Below, piece by piece: positions 44,101 to 51,367 of a stretch of 64,000 bases of DNA. Source of the stretch: Pseudovibrio axinellae. GTDB lineage: Bacteria > Pseudomonadota > Alphaproteobacteria > Rhizobiales > Stappiaceae. The position numbers and the translations under genes are program-made. Every line of letters starts with the position of its first letter. The stretch's first letter is position 1. Under the pieces are notes generated by a model. That model saw nothing but the letters and a program-made list of their open reading frames with translations, was not told the DNA's origin and did no database searches. The stretch covers positions 1-64,000 of the forward strand of contig NZ_FOFM01000012.1 of assembly GCF_900110875.1 (NCBI RefSeq), read 5' to 3'.

Positions 44101-44955
44101 ATGTCCAAAGCCAAAGTCCTCAAAGCTCTTCTTGAGAGCGGCAAACTTAATGTTACGCCCTGTTGCTGGGATGCCCTATCTGCAAGCCTTATAGAGCAAG
44201 CAGGTTTCCCGTTGGCATTCATGAGCGGCTTTGGCGTTTCAGCGGCCCGTTTGGGGCAACCAGACGCCGGCCTCATTTCCTACGCTGAGATGGTGGATCA
44301 GGCCAGATCGATCGCTAATGCGACCAGCATTCCGGTGATTGGGGATGGCGATACGGGCTACGGCAATGCACTTAACGTTAAACGCACCGTAAACGGCTAT
44401 GCCAATGCGGGGATGGCCTGTGTGATGATTGAGGATCAGCTTGCACCAAAACGATGTGGTCACACCAAAGGCAAACACGTAGTGGCTCGAGATGAAGCCT
44501 TCATGCGTATTCGCGCTGCCGTTGATGCAAAGAATGAAGGTGCAGACATTCTCATTTTGGCGCGTACAGATGCACGGGCCGAACATGGTCTGGAGGAAGC
44601 TATTGAACGGGCAAAAACATTCCGTGAGATAGGTGCCGACATGACCTTCGTTGAAGCGCCGCGCACAGTGGAAGAAATGAGGCGTGTCAGTGAAGAGGTA
44701 GAAGGCCCCAAGATGGCAAATATGCTGGAAGGCGGGCTTACACCGTTCCTCCAACCTGCTGAACTACAAGAGCTCGGCTACGCCATCTCCACCTATCCCT
44801 TAACCGGGTTGATGGCGATGATTAAGGCGCAACAAGATGCCTTGGACCAGATGAAAAATGGTATTTTCTCTGATCCCGTAATGAGCTTTGAAGACCTCCA
44901 GAAAGCCGTCGGTTTTGACAGGTATTATGAAGCTGAAGAGCATTACAGGCATTGA
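44101..44955 (+). CDS. Isocitrate lyase/PEP mutase-family carbon-carbon lyase
   Basis: A 284-residue (beta/alpha)8 enzyme of the ICL/PEPM superfamily. The metal-binding GDGDTGYGNALNV (residues 81-93) and the signature KRCGH (117-121) are intact; the Cys of the flexible loop is that of true lyases rather than of PEP mutase. The substrate-specific loop after KRCGH (TKGKHVVARDE) is like that of 2-methylisocitrate/dimethylmalate lyases and oxaloacetate-hydrolase relatives. Placed last in a TRAP operon, it probably cleaves the imported carboxylate or its immediate derivative into pyruvate or glyoxylate plus a second product. Confidence 0.85.
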   Translation: MSKAKVLKALLESGKLNVTPCCWDALSASLIEQAGFPLAFMSGFGVSAARLGQPDAGLISYAEMVDQARSIANATSIPVIGDGDTGYGNALNVKRTVNGYANAGMACVMIEDQLAPKRCGHTKGKHVVARDEAFMRIRAAVDAKNEGADILILARTDARAEHGLEEAIERAKTFREIGADMTFVEAPRTVEEMRRVSEEVEGPKMANMLEGGLTPFLQPAELQELGYAISTYPLTGLMAMIKAQQDALDQMKNGIFSDPVMSFEDLQKAVGFDRYYEAEEHYRH

Positions 44956-45043
44956 GTGTGTTGCAGCGATAGTGTGTCAGTAAAACCGTATCGGGTAGCA
45001 AGCGGCCTAAGGCCAGCATTGCATGGTTGGTTACAAAGCGCGA

Positions 45044-45064
45044 ACCTCCCACCGACTGGGAGGT
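45044..45064. terminator. Hairpin between convergent lyase and map genes
   Basis: ACCTCCCA (45044-45051) and TGGGAGGT (45057-45064), perfect 8-pair stem, 5-base loop, no T-run. May stop transcription from both sides. Confidence 0.4.
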
Positions 45065-45139
45065 CCATCATGTGCGACCTGTGATGAAGGTGTAGAGGTT
45101 TGAGAGGAACCAGAGCGCGGAAGCTGCGTTTGCTTCTTC

Positions 45140-45919
45140 TTATCCGGGTATCTTCTCTCCATCCCTGAGTGTAAGCACTTCAAATCCGGTTTTAGTTACC
45201 AAGATCGTGTGTTCCCATTGGGCGGAAAGCTTCCTATCCAGTGTTTCGACAGTCCAGCCGTCTTCTTTGGTCACCGTTAGTTCTGTGCCCGCATTGACCA
45301 TCGGTTCTATGGTGAAGGTCATGCCCTCTTTCAGCAGCGTGCCAGTGCCGCGTTTGCCGAAGTGCATGACGGAGGGCCCTTCGTGCATATCGCGCCCAAT
45401 TCCGTGGCCGCAATACTCTTTCACGATGGAATAACCCGCAGTTTCTGCCAGTTTTTGAATGGCTGCGCCAACATCGCCTAATCGTGCTCCGGGCCGAACC
45501 TCTTTGATACCAGCCCACATGGCGCGGTAGGTTGTCTTCACGAGCTTTTGTGATGCACGAGAAGCCGCTGGTAAGACAAATGTGGTGCTGGAGTCGGTGA
45601 TGAAACCGTCTTTTTCTAAAGTGATATCGACATTAATGATATCTGTCGCTTTCAGGAGCCGATCTTTGCTGGGAATACCATGGCAGACGACCTCATTGAC
45701 GGAGGTGTTCAGCGCAAACTGGAAGCCATACTGTCCCTTACTCGCGGGGCGAGATTTCAAGTCGTTGACAATATAGTCTTCTACCCGATCGTTGATTTCC
45801 AACGTGGAGACACCCGGTTTAACGACCCCTTTTAGCATGTCAAAAACACGAGCAAGAAGCTTGCCAGACTGACGCATAAGCGCAATCTCTTCGGCAGTTT
45901 TCACGATGATTGCGCTCAT
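45140..45919 (-). CDS. map: Type I methionine aminopeptidase
   Basis: A 259-residue metallopeptidase removing N-terminal Met from new proteins. The five metal ligands are seen: Asp in NVDITLEKDGFITDSSTTF (two Asp), His in CGHGIGRDMHEGPSVMHFG, Glu in FTIEPMVN and Glu in QWEHTILVTKTGFEVLT. The substrate His in EVVCHGIPS is present. Its ATG overlaps the stop of a ParD-like gene by four bases. It is probably a second or specialised Map, since housekeeping map genes rarely have this partner; the window cannot show how many map genes the genome has. Confidence 0.95.
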   Translation of the reverse strand: MSAIIVKTAEEIALMRQSGKLLARVFDMLKGVVKPGVSTLEINDRVEDYIVNDLKSRPASKGQYGFQFALNTSVNEVVCHGIPSKDRLLKATDIINVDITLEKDGFITDSSTTFVLPAASRASQKLVKTTYRAMWAGIKEVRPGARLGDVGAAIQKLAETAGYSIVKEYCGHGIGRDMHEGPSVMHFGKRGTGTLLKEGMTFTIEPMVNAGTELTVTKEDGWTVETLDRKLSAQWEHTILVTKTGFEVLTLRDGEKIPG

Positions 45920-46122
45920 GTTTCGATCACCTCAGGAGGAGTTATATTACTGGATCTGAGTTGCTGTTGGATCAATTCTGCATAGGTGAGTGTGGGGTTT
46001 AGCTCTGCAAGCATCCCCATCTTGATCCAAAACTCAGCCTGAGCGTTGATGGAGCGAGACATAACTGCACTCGCCTTTCTGATGTCCTCATGAAGGTCAT
46101 CGGAGATTTTGACTATACCCAT
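45916..46122 (-). CDS. ParD-like antitoxin-family protein coupled to map
   Basis: A 68-residue protein: MGIVKISDDLHEDIRKASAV, then SRSINAQAEFWIKMG and LAELNPTLTYAELIQQQL. This matches the ParD_like family (PF11903-type), a ribbon-helix-helix-like group. I start at ATG 46122 behind AAAGGG; the upstream open frame adds 16 residues. The ATGA overlap with map means the two proteins are made in a fixed order. The usual ParE-type toxin is absent: the partner is a methionine aminopeptidase. Role may be transcriptional autoregulation or control of Map. Confidence 0.78.
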   Translation of the reverse strand: MGIVKISDDLHEDIRKASAVMSRSINAQAEFWIKMGMLAELNPTLTYAELIQQQLRSSNITPPEVIET

Positions 46123-46212
46123 GGAAAGGCCCTTTATACGATTGATATACATATCGTATACGAATCGCATAATTGCAAGCGAAGAGAAGCATAGTTATTT
46201 GCAGCGACTGCG

Positions 46213-47472
46213 CTAACGGTTGTTCTCAGGCAGGTCGTAGTCAAAGGGGTGTTGGCGATAATCTTGCTGATAAAGGCGTTTATGGTCATTCAGCGAGCCT
46301 AAAAACCCCCTCCAGTCAAGGTGTGGCTGCCCGGTCAGCTCACTCATCTTCTTGATGCATTCAAAAACACCGTTGTGGTATTCTTCCAGTTCGCTGGTTC
46401 GTTTTTCAAGGACACAGCCCCCATCAGCCAACTCTTGTTTCATCTGACGCAGCGTCGGCAAACTTACCTCTCCATTGAGCACCATTGCGCAGTACAGGCT
46501 TTGTAAATGTACGTTGGCAAAATGGACTGTAAAGCGCGGCAACCCAAGGAAGATCAGTGTTGGGTCTTCCGGGTAGAACATATTCATGTAGAGCGGACCG
46601 ATTGTCGCGCCGCTTACTATTATGTTCTTTAAAGCACTTTTCAGGAAGGGAAACTCGTAGATGTACCCGGTACATAAGATGATCGCATCAACATCAGATA
46701 GGCTTTCACCATCTTGCAGATAGATGCTGTTGGCCTCAATGCGCTCGGGGCGGGCATGCTGCGTAATGTTATGGCCATCCCCATAACGGCCCTCACGCAC
46801 ATAACACTTATGTCCATTGGGCGGAAATGTTCCGCAGATGTAAACTTGTTCTGCCAAAGCGCTCAGGTCGAGTGAAATGTCTTCGGAAGAGACACAAGCT
46901 CCAATCAGTGCTACGCGCTTCCCGCGATAAAGCTCTGGTGTCCGATAGGATTGTGAGTGTGTTATCGAACCTTCAAAGCGTTCAAGGCCATCAATGAAAG
47001 GAATGTTGGGGTAGCTATCCTTTCCCGTTGCTACAAGAACATGCGTGAAGAGTTCGCGTGTTTTGCCACTCGTGATGCTCCAGTTGTTTTGTGTCTTTTC
47101 AAGCCCCGTGACAGGCGTCTGGAACTTGATGAGTGGTGTGATGCCGGCTGCCTTTGCAGAGGCCTCAATGTACCTGAGGATATCTACTCTATCTGGAAAG
47201 AGCTTGAGTTCCTCCGGCAATTTATAATCACACAGCTGCATGGCCCGCTGAGGCAGATTTGCCCGCAGTTTTGGGTACATTGCTGACGCGACGTTGCGCC
47301 GTTGTGGGTCGCGTATGTCGACAGGGATAGAAGGCAACGCTTCATAGGCCCACTGGCCGCCTAGACAGTCTCTTGCTTCAAATACGGTTGGTTTTAGGCC
47401 TCGCCGCTTCAATTCGATTGCTGCGGTCAATCCTGTCGGGCCTGCTCCTATGATCGCAATATTCGGACCCAT
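46213..47472 (-). CDS. Flavin-containing monooxygenase
   Basis: A 419-residue class B monooxygenase using FAD and NADPH. FAD site: IAIIGAGPTGLTAAIELKRRG and EARDCLGGQWAYEA; FMO fingerprint F-x-G-x3-H-S-x2-Y-R in FEGSITHSQSYRTPE; NADPH site VALIGACVSSEDISLDL, where the glycine pattern is weaker than usual. The ATATGY-like end motif appears as ILCTGYIYEFPF. It starts at ATG 47472 behind GAGGG. It could oxidise an amine, sulfide or ketone. It sits between the TRAP terminator and the ParD-like gene with no obvious operon partner. Confidence 0.85.
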   Translation of the reverse strand: MGPNIAIIGAGPTGLTAAIELKRRGLKPTVFEARDCLGGQWAYEALPSIPVDIRDPQRRNVASAMYPKLRANLPQRAMQLCDYKLPEELKLFPDRVDILRYIEASAKAAGITPLIKFQTPVTGLEKTQNNWSITSGKTRELFTHVLVATGKDSYPNIPFIDGLERFEGSITHSQSYRTPELYRGKRVALIGACVSSEDISLDLSALAEQVYICGTFPPNGHKCYVREGRYGDGHNITQHARPERIEANSIYLQDGESLSDVDAIILCTGYIYEFPFLKSALKNIIVSGATIGPLYMNMFYPEDPTLIFLGLPRFTVHFANVHLQSLYCAMVLNGEVSLPTLRQMKQELADGGCVLEKRTSELEEYHNGVFECIKKMSELTGQPHLDWRGFLGSLNDHKRLYQQDYRQHPFDYDLPENNR

Positions 47473-47575
47473 GTGACCCTCAGCCTTGTTGCGGACCAAA
47501 GTACTATGGAGTTTGCAGGTTAATTGCCGGTTGGAACGAAAGTTAGGATGCAAGCGGACTTTATGAAACCACTAC

Positions 47576-47604
47576 AAAAAGGGGAGAGCAGATGCCCTCC
47601 CCTT
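47576..47604 (-). terminator. Rho-independent terminator of the aromatic TRAP operon
   Basis: On the minus strand AAGGGGAG (47604-47597) pairs with CTCCCCTT (47586-47579), followed by TTTG. It lies directly after the dctM stop. Confidence 0.78.
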
Positions 47605-47626
47605 GCGATAAATTTGGTGTAGTAGG

Positions 47627-48943
47627 TTACATGGCCCCGATGAGCCAGAGTGAGAACCAGGGAAACGCGATCAGCAGTGCGAGACGAACAAGGTCTGAGA
47701 CCCAGAATGGGAATACACCCTTGAAGATTGTTGAGAGTTTCACGTCTTGCAACACGTTGCGCAGCACGAATACGTTGAGCCCGACAGGGGGCGAAATCAA
47801 ACTAATCTCTGTCACGACAACCACAATCACCGCAAACCAGATCAGAACAGCTTCAGGATCGTTTAAAGCGTCCACGCCGAAATCCAATTCCAAAATAAGC
47901 GGATAAAACACTGGAACAGTGAGCAGGATCATGGAAAGGCTTTCCAAAACACAGCCAAGAACGATGTAAATGAGTACGATGCCAAGGAGCACCATGTAGG
48001 CGTTAACGTCAAGGTTGAGCACCCACTCCGCCAGTGTATCTGGCAGTCCTGCAAAGTTGACGAAGTTGGAGAACACTTCAGCTCCAATAATGATCATGAA
48101 GATCATCGCCGTGGTGCGTGCGCTTTCCAGCATTGCCTGATAGAGGCTTTCCAGCTTCATGCCACCCATTGCAAGCGCAATCAGGAAGGCAGTTGCAGCA
48201 CCAATGCCGGCAGCTTCGGTCGGGGTGAAGAACCCGCCGTAGATACCAACCATAATCACCGCGAAAAGCCCCAGTACAGCAAATACACCGAGTTTTTCCT
48301 TGCGCGTAAAAGGCTCAACGCCTTCAGCTTTGGGCGCAAGAGAGGGGTTGATGAGGGTCGCAACGTAGATTGCACCAATATAGAGCAAGAGCCCCAAAAT
48401 TCCAGGAAGAACACCTGCAATGAACAGTTTGCCAATGTCGGATTCTGTTAACAGGCCGTAAATGATCATCACCACAGAGGGCGGAATGAGAATGCCGAGT
48501 GTTCCGCCTGCTGCAATAGAGCCAGATGCCAGACTGTCGGCATAACCGTATTTGCGCATGGAGGGCATCGCAACTTTGGACATGGTGGCCGCTGTTGCTA
48601 AAGAAGACCCGCAAACGGCTGAGAACCCGCCGCAGGCAACAACTGAGGCCATGGCAAGGCCGCCGCGTGCTCCCCCTAGCAATCGGTTTGCGGCTGCATA
48701 AAGCCCTTGGCTTACACCAGAAATGGTAAGCAGGTTGCCCATGAGGATGAACAGGGGAACAATAGAGAGCGAGTACGACAGGCTTGTTTCAAACCCGACC
48801 GTGCTGACAACGGGCCATGTGGCCGACCAGCCGCGGATCCAGGCAAACCCAACGGAGCCGACAAGGATCATGGCAAAGGCAATTGGAACGCGCAGGAAGA
48901 TTAAGGTGAGCAGAGCTGCAAAGCCGACAAGGGACTCAAACAT
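47627..48943 (-). CDS. dctM: TRAP transporter large permease (DctM), aromatic operon
   Basis: A 438-residue permease with about 12 membrane segments; marks VACGGFSAVCGSSLATAATM, AAGGTLGILIPPSVVMIIYG and ISLISPPVGLNVFVLRNVL. It is the last gene of the long minus-strand operon that includes the flavin hydroxylase and fumarylacetoacetase, so the solute is probably an aromatic acid. It starts four bases after dctQ. Confidence 0.95.
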   Translation of the reverse strand: MFESLVGFAALLTLIFLRVPIAFAMILVGSVGFAWIRGWSATWPVVSTVGFETSLSYSLSIVPLFILMGNLLTISGVSQGLYAAANRLLGGARGGLAMASVVACGGFSAVCGSSLATAATMSKVAMPSMRKYGYADSLASGSIAAGGTLGILIPPSVVMIIYGLLTESDIGKLFIAGVLPGILGLLLYIGAIYVATLINPSLAPKAEGVEPFTRKEKLGVFAVLGLFAVIMVGIYGGFFTPTEAAGIGAATAFLIALAMGGMKLESLYQAMLESARTTAMIFMIIIGAEVFSNFVNFAGLPDTLAEWVLNLDVNAYMVLLGIVLIYIVLGCVLESLSMILLTVPVFYPLILELDFGVDALNDPEAVLIWFAVIVVVVTEISLISPPVGLNVFVLRNVLQDVKLSTIFKGVFPFWVSDLVRLALLIAFPWFSLWLIGAM

Positions 48944-48947
48944 GACT

Positions 48948-49460
48948 TTAAAAACCTCTGCGGAATGCTTTTTTGAACAGCACGAGCGTATAAGCTCCGC
49001 TCAAAAGAGCTGACACAGCCGCAATCCAGGACAGCGGGGCCAGCGGAATATCCAGGGCGTTTGTCACAGAACCATCTTCCATCAAGCGAACTGCATGGGC
49101 AGCAAGACGCCAGGACAAGACGAAGAGAACAACGGTAGAAACGAACCCGGCAATGGCGGTCATCAATGACTGCATGACAGGGGGCACCATGCCATAAATC
49201 ATGTCGACTTCAACGTGTTCCCGGCGTGAGGTGGTCAGAGGCAGTGCGGCAAAAACCAATGCACCAAGCATCAACTGGGTCACCTCGAACGCACCACGAA
49301 CCGGCGTGTTGAACCAGTACCGGCCAACCACATCAACGACTGTAAGGCCAGTCATACCCGCGAGGAGCAACGCACAACATATTCCAAGGCCGAGCTCGAT
49401 GAGCTTGGCGAGGGAGCGCACCCGCGATGCGCCCCCAGAAGAGTTGTTAGACCCGATCAC
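48948..49460 (-). CDS. dctQ: TRAP transporter small permease (DctQ), aromatic operon
   Basis: A 170-residue protein with four membrane segments: LGICCALLLAGMTGLTVVDV, LMLGALVFAALPLTTSRREH, FVSTVVLFVLSWRLAAHAV and LSWIAAVSALLSGAYTLVLF. The VVGRYWFNTPVRGAFEVTQ loop is the DctQ mark. Its start overlaps the dctP stop by the four-base ATGA, so receptor and permease are translated together here, unlike the two plus-strand TRAP sets. Confidence 0.9.
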   Translation of the reverse strand: MIGSNNSSGGASRVRSLAKLIELGLGICCALLLAGMTGLTVVDVVGRYWFNTPVRGAFEVTQLMLGALVFAALPLTTSRREHVEVDMIYGMVPPVMQSLMTAIAGFVSTVVLFVLSWRLAAHAVRLMEDGSVTNALDIPLAPLSWIAAVSALLSGAYTLVLFKKAFRRGF

Positions 49461-50506
49461 TTTTCTACGCCGGTAGATTTACGGAACTTTGTGAGAGCAG
49501 CAGTGCCGTCAAAGCCATCTTCTGCAACAGCCTTTGCCCATTCGGCCTCATAGGCAGCTGCTTTTTCCTTGATGGCCGCAACCATTTCAGGAGAGGCATC
49601 ATAGATTTCGATGCCAGCTTTGTTGATGCGCTCGATTGCTTTCTCATCCGCATCGTTCCATGCCTTGCCAACACGCTCAGCAAAAGTATCGCCGGAGATC
49701 GCCATGATGGCAGCCTGATCTTCAGCAGAGATGCCTTTCCACTTGTCTTCGTTCATCACGAGGAACCATGTGGTGTTGTAGATACCGCCTGGAACGCGCA
49801 TGGAGTATTTGACGTGGTCCAGCAGTTTGAACGCGGTCAACGCTTCATAGGTGAAGGTCACGCCGTCGATGATGCCGCGAGACAGGGTCTCGTACACTTC
49901 GCCGGATGGCATGAACAGCGGAGACGCGCCAAGATCGCTGGCCAAATCAGCAATGTAACCGCCCGGAACACGGATCTTAAGGCCTTCGATGTCAGCTGGT
50001 GTGTTCAGCTTGCGAACGTTGTTATGGAACACGCCCGGGCCATGAACGAAGAGACCAAGAACCTTGGTGCCTTTGTGCTCAGCCTGCGCATCCAGATCGT
50101 TTGCGTAAACATCCCAAAATGCTTTGGAACCGGAAACTGCGTCATCTCCAAGGAAGGAGAACTGGCCGATACGCGAGCGCTGGAAACGGTTGTCCTTTGT
50201 GAAGGAGTGCAGGCCATACGTGATGTCGACAACACCATCCGCCGCCATGTCAAAGTGCGCAGGTGGAGCGCCAGCAGACTTCGCAAGAACGCGCACAGAG
50301 ACGCGACCGTCGGTCACCTTACTAATTTCTTTGGCCCAAGGCTTGATCGCATTGACCACAATAGGGTGGCGCGGTGGCAACCAGCTGGAAAGAACCAGCT
50401 TGGTTTCTGCGTAGGCAGCAGTTGCAAATGCAGTTGGTGCCAGCATCGCAGCAGTTGCCATGCCAAGCAGCGTGCGGCGAGCAACTTTCGTCTTCGAGAA
50501 TTCCAT
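49457..50506 (-). CDS. dctP: TRAP transporter solute-binding protein (DctP), aromatic operon
   Basis: A 349-residue receptor. The N-terminus KVARRTLLGMATAAMLAPTA has an Arg pair and cleaves after AAYA, so either Sec or Tat export is possible. Core: DMAADGVVDITYGLHSFTKD and the ligand region IEGLKIRVPGGYIADLASDL with the conserved Arg. I begin at ATG 50506 behind AAGGGAGGGAGCC. It follows the VOC gene by 88 bases. Context suggests an aromatic acid such as a hydroxyphenylacetate as ligand. Confidence 0.92.
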   Translation of the reverse strand: MEFSKTKVARRTLLGMATAAMLAPTAFATAAYAETKLVLSSWLPPRHPIVVNAIKPWAKEISKVTDGRVSVRVLAKSAGAPPAHFDMAADGVVDITYGLHSFTKDNRFQRSRIGQFSFLGDDAVSGSKAFWDVYANDLDAQAEHKGTKVLGLFVHGPGVFHNNVRKLNTPADIEGLKIRVPGGYIADLASDLGASPLFMPSGEVYETLSRGIIDGVTFTYEALTAFKLLDHVKYSMRVPGGIYNTTWFLVMNEDKWKGISAEDQAAIMAISGDTFAERVGKAWNDADEKAIERINKAGIEIYDASPEMVAAIKEKAAAYEAEWAKAVAEDGFDGTAALTKFRKSTGVEK

Positions 50507-50594
50507 GGCTCCCTCCCTTAAGATACCAATAAAATCATTTTGTTGGGTAAAGAACGGGAACCTCCCAGCCCCCATTCTTCAGGCACTTCTAAAA

Positions 50595-51137
50595 CTAAGC
50601 TTTGCCGAGCTCTTTTGCATGCAGCCAGTCAGCGTGTTTCGGCGCTTTCTTGGTGCGGCTCCACTCTTCCAGCATGTCCCACTTCACAGCGTCGAGACGC
50701 TTGAGCTTCTCTTCTTCTGCAGGATCCGGACACGCCAGTTCAACGCGGTGTCCGTTTGGATCGAAGAAGTAAATGGAATGGAAAATGGAATGATCTGTCA
50801 CGCCCAGCACATCAATGCCGTTGCCTTCAAGGTGCTCTTTAAACTCGATCAGAGTTTCACGGTCCTTCACTTTGAAGGCAATGTGCTGCACCCAGATTGG
50901 TGTGTTTTCATCGCGACCCATTTCCGGCTTGGTTGGCAGTTCGAAAAACGCCAGCACGTTGCCGTTGCCTGCATCAAGGAACAGGTGCATATACGGATCA
51001 GGCTCGTGCGTTGAAGGAACCTTGTCCTCCGCAATGGCCAGCACGAAGTCCATGTTGAGGTTTTTGGTGTACCACTCCACGGTTTCTTTTGCGTCTTTAC
51101 AACGGTAAGCGACGTGGTGAATTTGCTCAATTTTCAT
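50595..51137 (-). CDS. VOC-family metalloprotein in aromatic operon
   Basis: A 180-residue two-module vicinal-oxygen-chelate protein. Likely metal ligands are His in IHHVAYR, Glu in LAFFEL, His in VQHIAFK and Glu in GHRVEL, the glyoxalase I / extradiol dioxygenase layout. It could be a glyoxalase, an isomerase or a small ring-cleaving dioxygenase. Its place in an operon lacking homogentisate dioxygenase makes the last option worth testing. It starts at ATG 51137, 20 bases after the DUF2783 gene. Confidence 0.83.
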   Translation of the reverse strand: MKIEQIHHVAYRCKDAKETVEWYTKNLNMDFVLAIAEDKVPSTHEPDPYMHLFLDAGNGNVLAFFELPTKPEMGRDENTPIWVQHIAFKVKDRETLIEFKEHLEGNGIDVLGVTDHSIFHSIYFFDPNGHRVELACPDPAEEEKLKRLDAVKWDMLEEWSRTKKAPKHADWLHAKELGKA

Positions 51138-51157
51138 GTGTCTACAACCCAAAGCGA

Positions 51158-51367
51158 TTAAGCTTTGGACCCTCCCTGAGTTTTTGCAGCCAGTTCAATT
51201 GCTTCGCGAAGAACCGCCCTGTCGCCAATGTGGTTGGCGAGGATAAGGACAAGCTTGGCGTTGAGTGCCTCACTCTCCTTTTCCGAGCGGCCTTGATGCA
51301 GAGCCAGAAGTTCTTCGTAAAAGTCATCGGCCTTGGCGATGTTCGCCTTTGTATTCAGATGGCTCAT
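51158..51367 (-). CDS. DUF2783 protein, likely small partner of the flavin hydroxylase
   Basis: A 69-residue helical protein recognised as DUF2783 (KADDFYEELLALHQGRSEKE, LVLILANHIGDRAVLREAI). It overlaps the upstream hydroxylase gene by four bases, so the pair is made in close ratio. In Pseudomonas the 3-hydroxyphenylacetate 6-hydroxylase consists of a flavoprotein (MhaA) and a small coupling protein (MhaB) of similar size; I infer that this gene may play the MhaB role, but I cannot confirm family identity. Confidence 0.8.
   Translation of the reverse strand: MSHLNTKANIAKADDFYEELLALHQGRSEKESEALNAKLVLILANHIGDRAVLREAIELAAKTQGGSKA

Noticed and set aside
46213-47472. FMO considered as trimethylamine monooxygenase (Tmm)
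   Set aside because: General FMO motifs fit, but the Tmm-specific text I recall is not seen and no TMAO genes are adjacent.
49814-50521. 235-codon plus-strand ORF
   Set aside because: It lies wholly antisense to a clear TRAP binding-protein gene, has no ribosome binding site and no family resemblance.
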